From positions 1 through 64,000 of the forward strand of contig NZ_MUBA01000067.1 of assembly GCF_002154575.1 (NCBI RefSeq): a DNA stretch of 64,000 nt. Direction: 5' to 3'. The position numbers and the translations under genes were made by a program. The DNA is from Streptomyces bobili (GTDB lineage Bacteria; Actinomycetota; Actinomycetes; Streptomycetales; Streptomycetaceae). The notes below the pieces were generated by a model. That model was given only the letters and a program-made list of their open reading frames with translations. It had not been told where the DNA came from and did no database searches. Positions 8,270-17,276 of the stretch are shown piece after piece. Within the stretch, counting starts at the first letter, position 1. Each line of letters starts with the position of its first letter.

Positions 8270-9391
8270 ATGAGCCTGACCCTGAGGACGATCAGCCGCG
8301 AGCAGCATCTGGCATACATCCAGAGCCTGCCGTCGGCGAGCCACATGCAGGTTCCGGCCTGGGCCGATGTCAAGGCCGAGTGGCGGTCGGAGAGCCTCGG
8401 CTGGTTCGACGGCAGGACCGGAGAGCTCGTCGGTGCGGGCCTCGTCCTCTACCGCCAGCTTCCCAAGATCAAGCGCTACCTCGCGTATCTGCCCGAGGGC
8501 CCGGTCATCAACTGGTACGCGCCGAATCTGACCGAGTGGCTGGAACCGATGCTCGCGCACCTCAAGCAGCAGGGCGCCTTCTCGGTGAAGATGGGACCGC
8601 CGGTGATCATCCGGCGCTGGGAGGCCGTCTCCATCAAGGCGGGCATCCAGAACCCGGATGTGAAGCGACTGCGGGACATCGAAGCCGACTTCATCGAACC
8701 GCGGGCCTTCGAGGTAGCCGACAAGCTGCGCCGGATGGGCTGGCAGCAGGGCGAGGACGGCGGTGCCGGCTTCGGCGACGTCCAGCCGCGCTACGTGTAC
8801 CAGGTGCCGCTGGCGAACCGTTCCCTCGAAGAGGTCCACCGGAACTTCAACCAGCTCTGGCGCCGCAACATCAAGAAGGCCGAGAAGGCCGGTGTCGAGG
8901 TAGTCCAGGGCGGCTACCACGACCTCGAGGAATGGCAGCGGCTCTACGAGATCACGGCGGTGCGCGACCACTTCCGGCCCCGTCCGCTGTCGTACTTCCA
9001 GCGCATGTGGACGGCCCTCAACACCGAGGACCCCAACCGGATGCGCCTGTACTTCGCCCGCCACAATGGCGTGAACCTTTCGGCGGCGACGATGCTCATC
9101 GTCGGCGGACACGTCTGGTACTCCTACGGCGCTTCCGACAACATCGGCCGCGAGTTCCGCCCCTCGAACGCCATGCAGTGGCGGATGCTGCGCGACGCCT
9201 ACGCGCTCGGCGCCTCCGTCTACGACCTGCGCGGCATCTCCGACTCCCTGGACGAGTCGGACCATCTGTTCGGCCTGATCCAGTTCAAGGTCGGCACGGG
9301 CGGACAGGCCGCCGAGTACCTGGGCGAGTGGGACTTCCCCCTGAACAAGCTGCTCCACAAGGCGCTCGACATCTACATGTCCCGCCGCTGA
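8270..9391 (+). CDS. femX: FemX-type peptidyltransferase (peptidoglycan branch)
   Basis: A 373-residue FemABX-family aminoacyl-tRNA-dependent transferase. In Streptomyces, FemX adds the glycine branch to LL-diaminopimelate of the peptidoglycan stem, allowing 3-3 and 4-3 cross-links. The protein has the two GNAT-like halves of the family: an N-terminal half with MQVPAWADVKAEW and KIKRYLAYLPEGPV, and a C-terminal half with NQLWRRNIKKAEKAGVEV and WYSYGASDNIGREFRPSNAMQW. The ATG at 8270 has GAGGAG nine bases upstream. It lies 92 bp before an alanine-racemase-fold gene and near a class A PBP, consistent with cell-wall work. The match to the known S. coelicolor FemX is by position and sequence memory. 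Confidence 0.92.
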   Translation: MSLTLRTISREQHLAYIQSLPSASHMQVPAWADVKAEWRSESLGWFDGRTGELVGAGLVLYRQLPKIKRYLAYLPEGPVINWYAPNLTEWLEPMLAHLKQQGAFSVKMGPPVIIRRWEAVSIKAGIQNPDVKRLRDIEADFIEPRAFEVADKLRRMGWQQGEDGGAGFGDVQPRYVYQVPLANRSLEEVHRNFNQLWRRNIKKAEKAGVEVVQGGYHDLEEWQRLYEITAVRDHFRPRPLSYFQRMWTALNTEDPNRMRLYFARHNGVNLSAATMLIVGGHVWYSYGASDNIGREFRPSNAMQWRMLRDAYALGASVYDLRGISDSLDESDHLFGLIQFKVGTGGQAAEYLGEWDFPLNKLLHKALDIYMSRR

Positions 9392-9483
9392 GCACCCGTC
9401 AGCTGCTTCGATGGCGTCATACGTCTCGACAGCTTCTCCACCTCTGAATCACCGCAGCCACGAGAAAGGTTCCAGGTCCGGCC

Positions 9484-10515
9484 ATGGCGCTCACGCTCTA
9501 CGTCGACACCGCGCGCTGGCGGGCGCACCACAAGCACGTGCAGGAGCAGTTCCCGGGGCTCGTCCCGGTCTGCAAGGGCAACGGCTACGGATTCGGGCAC
9601 GAGCGGCTGGCCGAGGAGGCCACCCGGCTGGGCTCGGACATCCTCGCGGTCGGCACGACCTATGAGGCCGCGCGCATCAAGGACTTTTTCGGCGGCGATC
9701 TGCTGGTGCTGACGCCGTACCGGCGCGGTGAGGAGCCCGTCCCGCTGCCCGACCGGGTCGTGCGGTCGGTGTCGTCCATCGACGGCGTCTACGGCCTCGT
9801 GGGTGCGCGGGTGGTGATCGAGGTGATGTCCTCGATGAAGCGGCACGGCATCAGCGAGCAGGACCTGCCGCAGTTGCACGCCGCCATAGAGAACGTCCGC
9901 CTGGAGGGCTTCGCCATCCATCTGCCGCTGGACCGTACCGACGGCTCGGACGCCGTCGAGGAGGTCATCGGCTGGATGGACCGGCTGCGCGCGGCCCGGC
10001 TGCCGCTGCACACGATGTTCGTGAGCCACCTCAAGTCCGATGAACTCGCCCGCCTGCAGCAGCAGTTCCCGCAGACCCGCTTCCGGGCCCGCATCGGAAC
10101 GCGGCTGTGGCTGGGGGACCACGAGGCCACCGAGTACCGCGGCGCCGTCCTGGACGTCACGCGTGTCGCCAAGGGTGACCGCTTCGGCTACCGGCAGCAG
10201 AAGGCGGCCTCCGACGGCTACCTGGTGGTCGTGGCGGGCGGTACGTCGCACGGGGTGGGGCTGGAGGCCCCCAAGGCCCTGCACGGCGTCATGCCGCGTG
10301 CCAAGGGCGTCGCGCGCGCCGGCCTGGCCACGGTGAACAGGAACCTGTCGCCGTTCGTCTGGGGCGGCAAGCAGCGCTGGTTCGCCGAACCGCCGCACAT
10401 GCAGGTGTCCATCCTGTTCGTCCCCTCGGACGCTCCGGAGCCGACGGTCGGCGACGAGCTGGTGGCCCATCTGCGGCACACCACCACGCAGTTCGACCGC
10501 ATCATGGACCGCTGA
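9484..10515 (+). CDS. Alanine-racemase-fold PLP protein, possibly not a racemase
   Basis: A 343-residue protein with the N-terminal alanine racemase barrel. The PLP-lysine motif is VCKGNGYGFG (Lys31). The C-terminal half aligns loosely with alanine racemase (RIGTRLWLGD, then KGDRFGYRQQ), but where racemases have the catalytic tyrosine in a GYADG motif this protein has VAGGTSHG. It may therefore bind PLP without racemising alanine by the usual two-base mechanism. It follows femX on the same strand, suggesting a wall-related role. A strong terminator follows. Calling it simply alr would overstate what the sequence shows. Confidence 0.75.
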   Translation: MALTLYVDTARWRAHHKHVQEQFPGLVPVCKGNGYGFGHERLAEEATRLGSDILAVGTTYEAARIKDFFGGDLLVLTPYRRGEEPVPLPDRVVRSVSSIDGVYGLVGARVVIEVMSSMKRHGISEQDLPQLHAAIENVRLEGFAIHLPLDRTDGSDAVEEVIGWMDRLRAARLPLHTMFVSHLKSDELARLQQQFPQTRFRARIGTRLWLGDHEATEYRGAVLDVTRVAKGDRFGYRQQKAASDGYLVVVAGGTSHGVGLEAPKALHGVMPRAKGVARAGLATVNRNLSPFVWGGKQRWFAEPPHMQVSILFVPSDAPEPTVGDELVAHLRHTTTQFDRIMDR

Positions 10516-10532
10516 GCAGCACGGAAACGCGT

Positions 10533-10566
10533 AAGGCCGTACACGGAGCCCTCCGTGTACGGCCTT
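10533..10566 (+). terminator. Terminator after the alanine-racemase-fold gene
   Basis: A perfect 16-bp stem (10533-10548 with 10551-10566) and a two-base loop, ending in TTTT. It lies between the converging racemase-fold and glycosyltransferase genes and can serve both strands. Confidence 0.9.
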
Positions 10567-10594
10567 TTACGTGGACGGACCACGCCGTGTTCGC

Positions 10595-12094
10595 TCAGGG
10601 CGAACTGTCGGCCGGATCCTGCTTGCCCCACTCCACCTGCGGTCCGTCGAAGTGGGCCGCATGCCGGGCGGGACGGACCGCGGTTCCCAGGACGAACACG
10701 TCCTCGGCGCCATCGAGCACGCCCCCCGAGGGATCGTCGTCCCCCGCCTGGCGGACGACGTCCCGCTCGGGCATCAGGATGTCCCGCACCACCATGACGC
10801 ACAGGTAGAGCGTCCCGAGCAGGTGCACGCCGATGGCCCAGTGATAGCCGTCGGTCGGCAGCCCCTTGTGGGCGTCTCCGCTGGTGGTGTACGCGAGGTA
10901 CAGCCAGATGCCGAGGAAGTACGCCACCTCGCAGGCCTGCCAGATCAGGAAGTCCCGCCACTTCGGCCGGGCCAGTACGGCCAGCGGCACGAGCCACAGG
11001 ACGTACTGCGGCGAGTAGACCTTGTTGGTGAGGATGAAGGCCGCCACGATCAGGAAGGCCAGTTGGGCGAACCGGGGGCGCCGCGGAGCGATCAGCGTCA
11101 GCGCCCCGATACCCAGTCCGCACACCACGACCAGGAGCGTGGCGAGGGTGTTGACGCTGTCGGTGGTGAGCGGATCGCTGGAGTTCTGGGCCAGGATCAG
11201 CCAGAACGACCCGAAGTCGACGCCCCGCTCCTGGCTGAACGTGTAGAACTTCGACCAGCCTTCGAAGGCGAAGAGCATCACCGGCAGGTTCACCATCAGC
11301 CAGGCGACGAGCGCACCGCCCAGGGCCACGCCGAAGTCCCGCCACTTCCCCGCCCGCCAGCACAGGACGAACAGCGGGCCCAGGAGGAAGACGGGGTAGA
11401 GCTTCGCGGCGGTGGCCAGCCCCAGCAGCACGCCGAACGCGAGGGGTCGACTGCGTGACCACATCAGCATCGCCGCGGCCGTCAGAGCGACCGCCAGCAG
11501 ATCCCAGTTGATGGTGGCAGTGAGGGCGAACGCGGGCGCCAGGGCCACCAGCAGACCGTCCCAGGGCCGCCGGGCGTGCGTCCTGGCCACGCAGACGGCC
11601 ATGACGGCCGCGCACGCCATCAGCATCCCGGCGTTGACCATCCAGTACCACTGGCCCTGGTGTTGAGCGCTGCCGCTGCCCGGCGTCAACCACGCGGCGA
11701 CCTCCATGAACACTCCGGTGAGGACCGGGTATTCGAGGTACTGCATGTCACCGGGGAGCCGGTCGAAGTACGGCACGAGTCCGTCGGCGAATCCGCGCCC
11801 CTGGTACAGGTGCGGGATGTCCGAGTAGCAGGCATGTGTGTACTGGGAGACCGCGCCGAAGAACCAGCCGCCGTTGTAGCAGGGCGCCTTCTGGATCAGG
11901 CCGAGGGCGAACATGCCGATCGCCACGAGGGCGACGACGCGGACGGGAGACAACCAGGACGTCCCAGTCAGGGCTCGTCGCCCCAGAGGGCCGCCGATCA
12001 GCTCACTGCCGGCCGCGGCCACCTCGTCATTCCTGGTCGGCCGCACCGGCTCCGGCTCATGCACGCGCGCTGGCGTCGATTCTGCACTGGGCAT
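10595..12094 (-). CDS. GT87-type polytopic membrane glycosyltransferase
   Basis: A 499-residue membrane protein with about ten hydrophobic helices after a ~50-residue soluble N-terminus. The first large extracytoplasmic loop contains SDIPHLYQGRGFADGLVPYFD and YLEYPVLTG. Such acidic loop motifs are typical of GT-C enzymes of the GT87 / DUF2029 family, which use polyprenol-phosphate mannose to extend lipoglycans in actinobacteria. The donor and acceptor are not known here. It lies downstream of the class A PBP gene on the same strand but is separated from it by two hairpins, so it is probably transcribed separately. Confidence 0.75.
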   Translation of the reverse strand: MPSAESTPARVHEPEPVRPTRNDEVAAAGSELIGGPLGRRALTGTSWLSPVRVVALVAIGMFALGLIQKAPCYNGGWFFGAVSQYTHACYSDIPHLYQGRGFADGLVPYFDRLPGDMQYLEYPVLTGVFMEVAAWLTPGSGSAQHQGQWYWMVNAGMLMACAAVMAVCVARTHARRPWDGLLVALAPAFALTATINWDLLAVALTAAAMLMWSRSRPLAFGVLLGLATAAKLYPVFLLGPLFVLCWRAGKWRDFGVALGGALVAWLMVNLPVMLFAFEGWSKFYTFSQERGVDFGSFWLILAQNSSDPLTTDSVNTLATLLVVVCGLGIGALTLIAPRRPRFAQLAFLIVAAFILTNKVYSPQYVLWLVPLAVLARPKWRDFLIWQACEVAYFLGIWLYLAYTTSGDAHKGLPTDGYHWAIGVHLLGTLYLCVMVVRDILMPERDVVRQAGDDDPSGGVLDGAEDVFVLGTAVRPARHAAHFDGPQVEWGKQDPADSSP

Positions 12095-12130
12095 GGCTCA
12101 CATCCTGCCGTAAGGACCTAGGAAAACGCC

Positions 12131-12166
12131 GAGGGCCGCCCCACCTGGTCCGGTGCGGCGGCCCTC
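12131..12166 (-). terminator. Terminator hairpin between PBP and GT87 genes
   Basis: A 10-bp stem (GAGGGCCGCC at 12131-12140 with GGCGGCCCTC at 12157-12166). On the minus strand it is followed by a GTTTTCC stretch. It lies next to the parS hairpin at 12167-12202, forming a double hairpin after the PBP gene. Confidence 0.7.
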
Positions 12167-12180
12167 GTTTCACCTGAAAC
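12167..12180. promoter_or_regulatory. Degenerate parS (one mismatch)
   Basis: GTTTCACCTGAAAC differs from the parS consensus at one central base. It forms the left arm of a hairpin with the perfect parS at 12189 (arms 12167-12182 and 12187-12202, 15 of 16 pairs, 4-base loop). Confidence 0.7.
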
Positions 12181-12188
12181 ATCCGCAT

Positions 12189-12202
12189 GTTTCACGTGAA
12201 AC
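12189..12202. promoter_or_regulatory. parS site after the PBP gene
   Basis: Perfect GTTTCACGTGAAAC, 23 bp beyond the leftward PBP stop codon at 12226. It can pair with the degenerate copy at 12167. Confidence 0.95.
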
Positions 12203-12225
12203 GCCCGTGCGGGGCAATTGCACGA

Positions 12226-14916
12226 CTAACCGCTTGATCCTCCGAAGAAGTTCCCGCCGTTGCCGTTGCCCTTGCTGTCACCCTCGGTGTCGCTGGGAGA
12301 TGGCGAGGGACTCGCCTCACCGGTGCCGCCGTTGTCGCCTCCGCCGTTCACACCGCCGGCGTCGTCCTGGCAGCCGAAGAAGCTGTTGCAGGTATCGGAC
12401 GGGGAGGGGGACGGCTCGGTCTCCGTCTTGCTGGGGCTCGGGGACGGCGAGGGGCTTGTCTCCTCTTCGCTCTCCGAGACCGACGGGCTGGGCGACGGGA
12501 GCGGGTCCTCGTTGACGACCTCACCGATGGGCACAGGCTCCGGGAAGCTCTTCTTCGGCAGGTTCTTCATGGCCTCGGCCATGTAGTCGTGCCAGATCTC
12601 CGCCGGGAACGAGGCACCGTGGATCTTCTTCTGGCCACCCGTTCCGAACATCTCCAGGAAGGTGCGGTTCTTCTTGGTCTCGTCGTCGTCGTACCGGAAC
12701 ATGGTGATCGCGGTCGACAGCTGCGGCGTGTAGCCGACGAACCAGGCCGACTTGTTGCCGTCGGTGGTACCGGTCTTGCCGGCCACCTCACGACCGGGCA
12801 GCTGCGCGGCGGTACCCGTTCCCTTCTCGACCACGGTCTTCAGAACGTCTGTGACGTTGTCGGCGACCGCCGAAGTGAATCCCTGCTCGGTCTCGGTCTT
12901 GTGCGTGTAGATCACGCCCTCCTGGCTCGTGACCTTCTGGACCGAGTAGGGGTCACGCTGCTTGCCGCTCGCCGCGAAGGTGGCGTAGGAGCCCGCCATC
13001 CGGATCGCGCTCGGGTCGGAGATGCCGATCGAGAACGACGGGAAGCCGGCGCCGGTGAGGCTGCTCTCCTTGACGCCGGCGCTGGTGGCGGCCTCCTTCA
13101 CCTTGTCCAGGCCGACATCCATGCCCAGCTGGACAAAGGCTGAGTTCACCGACTCGCGCATCGCCTCACGCAGGTCGATCTTGTAGTTGGGCGGGCTGCC
13201 GTAGTCGGCCTGGCCGTCATTGGTCTGCAGCCACTCCTCGCCCTTCTCGTTCTTCCAGATCCTTCCGTCGTACTCCTTGATCTTGAGCTTGTTCTTGCCG
13301 CTGAACAGGCTCTTGGGGGAGACGATGGTGCGTTCGTCCTGGGCCTGCGACGACCCCAGGTCCTTGTCACGGACGCCCCAGGTCATCGCCGCCGCGAGGA
13401 CGAACGGCTTGAACGTCGAACCCACCTGGGCACCGGTCTGGTCGGCGTTGTTGGTGAAGTGCTTGGTCGCGTCCTCACCGCCGTAGATCGCCTCGATGGC
13501 ACCGGTCGCCGGGTTCACGGATGCCCCGCCGAACTGGACGTGCGTGTCCTCGGGACGTTCCTCCGGCTTGATGTTGGCCTTCTGGACCTTCGAGACCGCC
13601 GTCGTGAGCTGCTTGACCTTGTTCTTGTCGAAGGTCGTGTAGATCGAGTAGCCACCCTGCTGAAGCTTGTCCTGGGTGATCCCGGTTTCCTTGCCGTTGG
13701 TGATCACATAGCTGTTGGCGAGGTCGACGAGGTAGCCGACCTGGCCGCTCAGCTGGGTGTTCGAGCGCGGGTTCTTCCACGCGGGCAGCTGGGTGTACTT
13801 GGCGCGAGTCGCGGCGTCCAGGTGCTCGTACTCGACCATCTTGTCGAGGGTGTCCTGCATCTGGTTCAGAGCGCGCTTGCTGTTGGCCTCCGGCGTCGCC
13901 CCGGTCGGGTCGATGGAGCGGGCCCCTGCCGGGTCGTAGTAGGTGGCGCCCTTCAGCGTGGCGGCCAGGAAGGCACACTCACCCTCGTTGAGGTCGATGG
14001 CGTCCTTGTCGAAGTACGCGCGGGCGGCCGCCTGAATGCCGTAGGCGTTGCGCCCGTAGTACGCCGAGTTCAGATAGCCCTCGATGATGTCGTCCTTGTC
14101 CTGCTCAGCCCCGACCTTGATCGAGACGAAGATCTCCTTGAACTTCCGGGAGATCGTCTGGGACTGGTCGTTCAGCATGGCGTTCTTGACGTACTGCTGC
14201 GTGATGGTCGAGCCACCCTGCGTCTGTCCGCCCCGCGCCATGTTGAACACCGCGCGCGCGATGCCCTTGGGGTCGATGCCGCTGTCGTCGTAGAACGTCT
14301 TGTTCTCCTGCGAGATCACCGCCCAGCGCATCGCCTCGGGGATCTGTGAGAGACCGATGATCTGGCGGTTCGTCTCACCACCGGTGGCAACCATCTGGCT
14401 GCCGTCGGCCCAGTAGTAGACGTTGTTCTGCGCCTCGGCCGTCTCGTCGACCTTGGGGATGTCGACGACGGCGTACCCGACACCCGCCACCGCGACCAGG
14501 CTGCCCATGAACGCGACGAACAGGCCGGTGACGAGCTTCCAGGACGGTACCCAGCGCTGCCAGCCGTACTTGCCCGCGCGCGGATAGTCGATCAGGCGCT
14601 TCTTGCCGGGCGCCGGGCGCCCTCCGCCCCGGCCCGGAGGCCCGGACGGACCGCCTCGGCGGCCTCCCGCAGGCTCGGCGGCTCTGCGTCGGCCACCCGT
14701 GCTTCTCTGTGCCGCGCGCCGGACGTCGGCACGGCCACCGGACGACGGCTCCTCGCCTCCAGGCCCGTAAAAACCCGACCCGTACGAGTCGGAAGGAGAC
14801 CCGGTGGCGCCTCGCGGTGCCGCACGGCGGCCGGAGGACGAGCCGGACTGGCCGCGTCGGGCCGCGGCACGTCCGCCTTCCTGCGACTGCGGCGGTTTGC
14901 GACGGTGCTCGCTCAT
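12226..14916 (-). CDS. Class A penicillin-binding protein (transglycosylase/transpeptidase)
   Basis: An 896-residue bifunctional peptidoglycan synthase. A ~140-residue Arg/Gly/Ser-rich cytoplasmic tail precedes one membrane helix (about 165-188). Next comes the GT51 glycosyltransferase (MRWAVISQENKTFYDD, then GGSTITQQYVKNA), then the transpeptidase with Ser500-Thr-Phe-Lys503, SVNSAF and KTGTTDG. The C-terminus is a Ser/Pro/Glu-rich low-complexity tail with Gly/Asn ending. The ATG at 14916 (MSEHRRKPPQ) is preferred to the upstream in-frame ATG because a GAGGAG site precedes it. It polymerises and cross-links glycan strands at growth sites. The neighbouring PadR gene diverges from it. Confidence 0.95.
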   Translation of the reverse strand: MSEHRRKPPQSQEGGRAAARRGQSGSSSGRRAAPRGATGSPSDSYGSGFYGPGGEEPSSGGRADVRRAAQRSTGGRRRAAEPAGGRRGGPSGPPGRGGGRPAPGKKRLIDYPRAGKYGWQRWVPSWKLVTGLFVAFMGSLVAVAGVGYAVVDIPKVDETAEAQNNVYYWADGSQMVATGGETNRQIIGLSQIPEAMRWAVISQENKTFYDDSGIDPKGIARAVFNMARGGQTQGGSTITQQYVKNAMLNDQSQTISRKFKEIFVSIKVGAEQDKDDIIEGYLNSAYYGRNAYGIQAAARAYFDKDAIDLNEGECAFLAATLKGATYYDPAGARSIDPTGATPEANSKRALNQMQDTLDKMVEYEHLDAATRAKYTQLPAWKNPRSNTQLSGQVGYLVDLANSYVITNGKETGITQDKLQQGGYSIYTTFDKNKVKQLTTAVSKVQKANIKPEERPEDTHVQFGGASVNPATGAIEAIYGGEDATKHFTNNADQTGAQVGSTFKPFVLAAAMTWGVRDKDLGSSQAQDERTIVSPKSLFSGKNKLKIKEYDGRIWKNEKGEEWLQTNDGQADYGSPPNYKIDLREAMRESVNSAFVQLGMDVGLDKVKEAATSAGVKESSLTGAGFPSFSIGISDPSAIRMAGSYATFAASGKQRDPYSVQKVTSQEGVIYTHKTETEQGFTSAVADNVTDVLKTVVEKGTGTAAQLPGREVAGKTGTTDGNKSAWFVGYTPQLSTAITMFRYDDDETKKNRTFLEMFGTGGQKKIHGASFPAEIWHDYMAEAMKNLPKKSFPEPVPIGEVVNEDPLPSPSPSVSESEEETSPSPSPSPSKTETEPSPSPSDTCNSFFGCQDDAGGVNGGGDNGGTGEASPSPSPSDTEGDSKGNGNGGNFFGGSSG

Positions 14917-15302
14917 CGAACGACTACTCCTCGGGCAGGCGCATCCGTGCGCGCCTGGAAACGGCGGCTGGTTTCCTGTCCCCCCGAAGTACGGATGAGG
15001 TTGCTGGCGCATTCACCCGTACCGCACCGGGGAACTCGACGCCCCCCGGCGTCACGCGAGTCCCGGTGGTTTGCATGGCGCACAGACTACGCACTGTCAA
15101 AACCTGCCTAGTCCCGAAGTTCACCCCAAAACAGGCAACTTGCCTGCAACGAATCGGTGATGTGATCCCGTTCACCATCGACCCCCTTGTCCCAGCCCGA
15201 AGGTCGTTCTATCGTGCTGATGTATCGAGTCGATACATCAGCACGGCATAAGACCGTCAGCGGGCCCGCCACCACGGGGCGCGGAAGAGAGGGGAGGCGA
15301 CG
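14917..15302. other. Divergent PBP-padR spacer
   Basis: A 386-bp spacer with no convincing gene. It holds the 31-bp padR-proximal inverted repeat (15214-15244) and a second, unrelated 15-bp repeat, CAGGCAA-C-TTGCCTG (15132-15146). Both divergent promoters should lie here. Confidence 0.6.
15214..15244. promoter_or_regulatory. Probable PadR operator (31-bp inverted repeat)
   Basis: A perfect dyad with 15-bp arms (15214-15228 and 15230-15244) around one central base. Its core reads ATGTATCGAGTCGATACAT. PadR-type regulators bind dyads with ATGT...ACAT ends, and the site is 58 bp before the padR start codon, so autoregulation is likely. This is inferred from position and symmetry. Confidence 0.75.
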
Positions 15303-15986
15303 ATGAGCCGGCGTTCCGGGATCCTCGAATTCGCCGTCCTCGGCCTGCTCCGCGAGTCCCCGATGCACGGCTACAAGCTGCGCAAACGACTCAATACGTC
15401 ACTGGGCGTGTTCCGTGCGTTCAGCTACGGAACCCTCTATCCCTGCCTCAAGACGCTCGTCGCCAACGGCTGGTTGATCGAGGAACCGGGGAACACCGGA
15501 GAGGACGCCCTCGCCGCCCCTCTCACCGGACGCCGCGCCAAGATCGTCTACCGGCTGACGGCAGAAGGTAAGGAGCACTTCGAGGAGCTGCTCTCCCAGA
15601 CGGGCCCGGACGCGTACGAGGACGAGACCTTCGCCGCTCGCTTCGCCTTCTTCGGGCAGACCTCCCGTGATGTGCGCATGCGCGTCCTGGAGGGCCGCCG
15701 CAGCCGCCTGGAGGAGCGTCTCGAGAAGATGCGCGCCTCGCTGGCGCGCACCAGGGAGCGCCTCGACGACTACACGCTCGAGCTCCAGCGCCATGGAATG
15801 GAGTCCGTGGAGCGCGAAGTGCGCTGGCTGAACGAGCTCATCGAGAGCGAGCGGGCCGGACGGGACCTGAAGGGTTCCGGCTCCGGGGGGTCCGCTCAGC
15901 AGAACAACACATCTGGATCGACGGGCGGCCTGCCCCGTCCCGGGGACAACCCCGGGACGGATACGCCCGGCGAAACCGCCACGTGA
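15303..15986 (+). CDS. PadR family transcriptional regulator
   Basis: A 227-residue regulator. The N-terminal winged helix-turn-helix shows the PadR hallmark [24 protein letters not shown] and [13 protein letters not shown]. It continues into a helical dimerisation region (about residues 95-180) rich in Arg/Glu coiled-coil sequence. A ~45-residue disordered Gly/Ser/Pro tail ends it. It begins 58 bp after a perfect inverted repeat that is probably its own operator. The inositol-phosphate synthase gene starts 44 bp downstream on the same strand, so the two are likely co-transcribed and PadR may control inositol synthesis. The ligand is unknown. Confidence 0.9.
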   Translation: MSRRSGILEFAVLGLLRESPMHGYKLRKRLNTSLGVFRAFSYGTLYPCLKTLVANGWLIEEPGNTGEDALAAPLTGRRAKIVYRLTAEGKEHFEELLSQTGPDAYEDETFAARFAFFGQTSRDVRMRVLEGRRSRLEERLEKMRASLARTRERLDDYTLELQRHGMESVEREVRWLNELIESERAGRDLKGSGSGGSAQQNNTSGSTGGLPRPGDNPGTDTPGETAT

Positions 15987-16030
15987 GAGCCCATTCAGGG
16001 CCTCACTCGTACACACAGGGAGCAACCGGA

Positions 16031-17113
16031 ATGGGTTCGGTTCGCGTAGCCATCGTCGGCGTGGGCAACTGCGCGGCGTCGCTGGTGCAGGGCGTCGAGT
16101 ACTACAAGGACGCCGACCCGGCGTCCAAGGTCCCGGGCCTGATGCACGTGCAGTTCGGGGAATACCACGTCGGTGACGTCGAGTTCGTCGCCGCCTTCGA
16201 CGTCGACGCGAAGAAGGTCGGCCTCGACCTCTCCGACGCCATCGGTGCCAGCGAGAACAACACGATCAAGATCTGCGACGTCCCGAACAAGGGCGTCACG
16301 GTTCAGCGCGGCCACACCCTCGACGGTCTCGGCAAGTACTACCGCCAGACCATCGAGGAGTCCGCCGAGGAGCCGGTCGACATCGTCCAGATCCTCAAGG
16401 ACAAGCAGGTCGACGTTCTCGTCTGCTACCTGCCCGTCGGTTCCGAGGACGCGGCGAAGTTCTACGCCCAGTGCGCCATCGACGCCAAGGTCGCCTTCGT
16501 CAACGCCCTTCCGGTCTTCATCGCCGGCACCAAGTCCTGGGCGGACAAGTTCACCGAGGCCGGCGTTCCGATCATCGGCGACGACATCAAGTCGCAGGTC
16601 GGCGCCACCATCACCCACCGTGTGATGGCGAAGCTGTTCGAGGACCGCGGTGTCCGTCTCGAGCGCACCATGCAGCTCAACGTCGGCGGCAACATGGACT
16701 TCAAGAACATGTTGGAGCGTGACCGCCTCGAGTCCAAGAAAATCTCGAAGACGCAGGCCGTCACCTCGCAGATCCCCGACCGCGACATGGGCGAGAAGAA
16801 CGTCCACATCGGTCCTTCCGACTACGTGGCCTGGCTGGACGACCGCAAGTGGGCGTACGTCCGTCTCGAGGGCCGCGCCTTCGGTGACGTCCCGCTGAAC
16901 CTGGAGTACAAGCTCGAGGTCTGGGACTCCCCGAACTCGGCGGGTGTCATCATCGACGCCCTGCGCGCCGCGAAGATCGCCAAGGACCGCGGCATCGGCG
17001 GCCCGATCCTGTCGGCGTCGAGCTACTTCATGAAGTCGCCGCCGGTCCAGTACTTCGACGACGAGGCCTACGAGAACGTCGAGAAGTTCATCCGCGGCGA
17101 AGTCGAGCGCTGA
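16031..17113 (+). CDS. ino1: Inositol-3-phosphate synthase
   Basis: A 360-residue NAD-dependent enzyme converting glucose 6-phosphate to 1D-myo-inositol 3-phosphate, the first step towards mycothiol and phosphatidylinositol in actinobacteria. The N-terminal Rossmann motif is [16 protein letters not shown]. The substrate region includes [25 protein letters not shown] and [12 protein letters not shown]. The ATG at 16031 follows AGGGAGCAACCGG. It lies directly after padR, and a hairpin follows. Mycothiol supply fits the thioredoxin system encoded further along. Confidence 0.96.
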   Translation: MGSVRVAIVGVGNCAASLVQGVEYYKDADPASKVPGLMHVQFGEYHVGDVEFVAAFDVDAKKVGLDLSDAIGASENNTIKICDVPNKGVTVQRGHTLDGLGKYYRQTIEESAEEPVDIVQILKDKQVDVLVCYLPVGSEDAAKFYAQCAIDAKVAFVNALPVFIAGTKSWADKFTEAGVPIIGDDIKSQVGATITHRVMAKLFEDRGVRLERTMQLNVGGNMDFKNMLERDRLESKKISKTQAVTSQIPDRDMGEKNVHIGPSDYVAWLDDRKWAYVRLEGRAFGDVPLNLEYKLEVWDSPNSAGVIIDALRAAKIAKDRGIGGPILSASSYFMKSPPVQYFDDEAYENVEKFIRGEVER

Positions 17114-17224
17114 TTCGGCCGAGCACGGCGCGCGGACCCCGCAGCGGGTCGCGTGCCGGCTCGGCACAGCACACCGCGCTGTTGCCGGCAGCGCTGAAAA
17201 TTCGCTCCTGCCAGGGCAGACGAG

Positions 17225-17252
17225 GGTCCCCGGGTCATGTGATCCGGGGACC
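17225..17252 (+). terminator. Terminator after inositol-phosphate synthase gene
   Basis: GGTCCCCGG (17225-17233) pairs with CCGGGGACC (17244-17252) over a 10-base loop. Flanking CGA/TCG bases extend the stem across a bulge. Confidence 0.75.
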
Positions 17253-17276
17253 TCGCCGTGTGTGAGGCTGTCCCTC

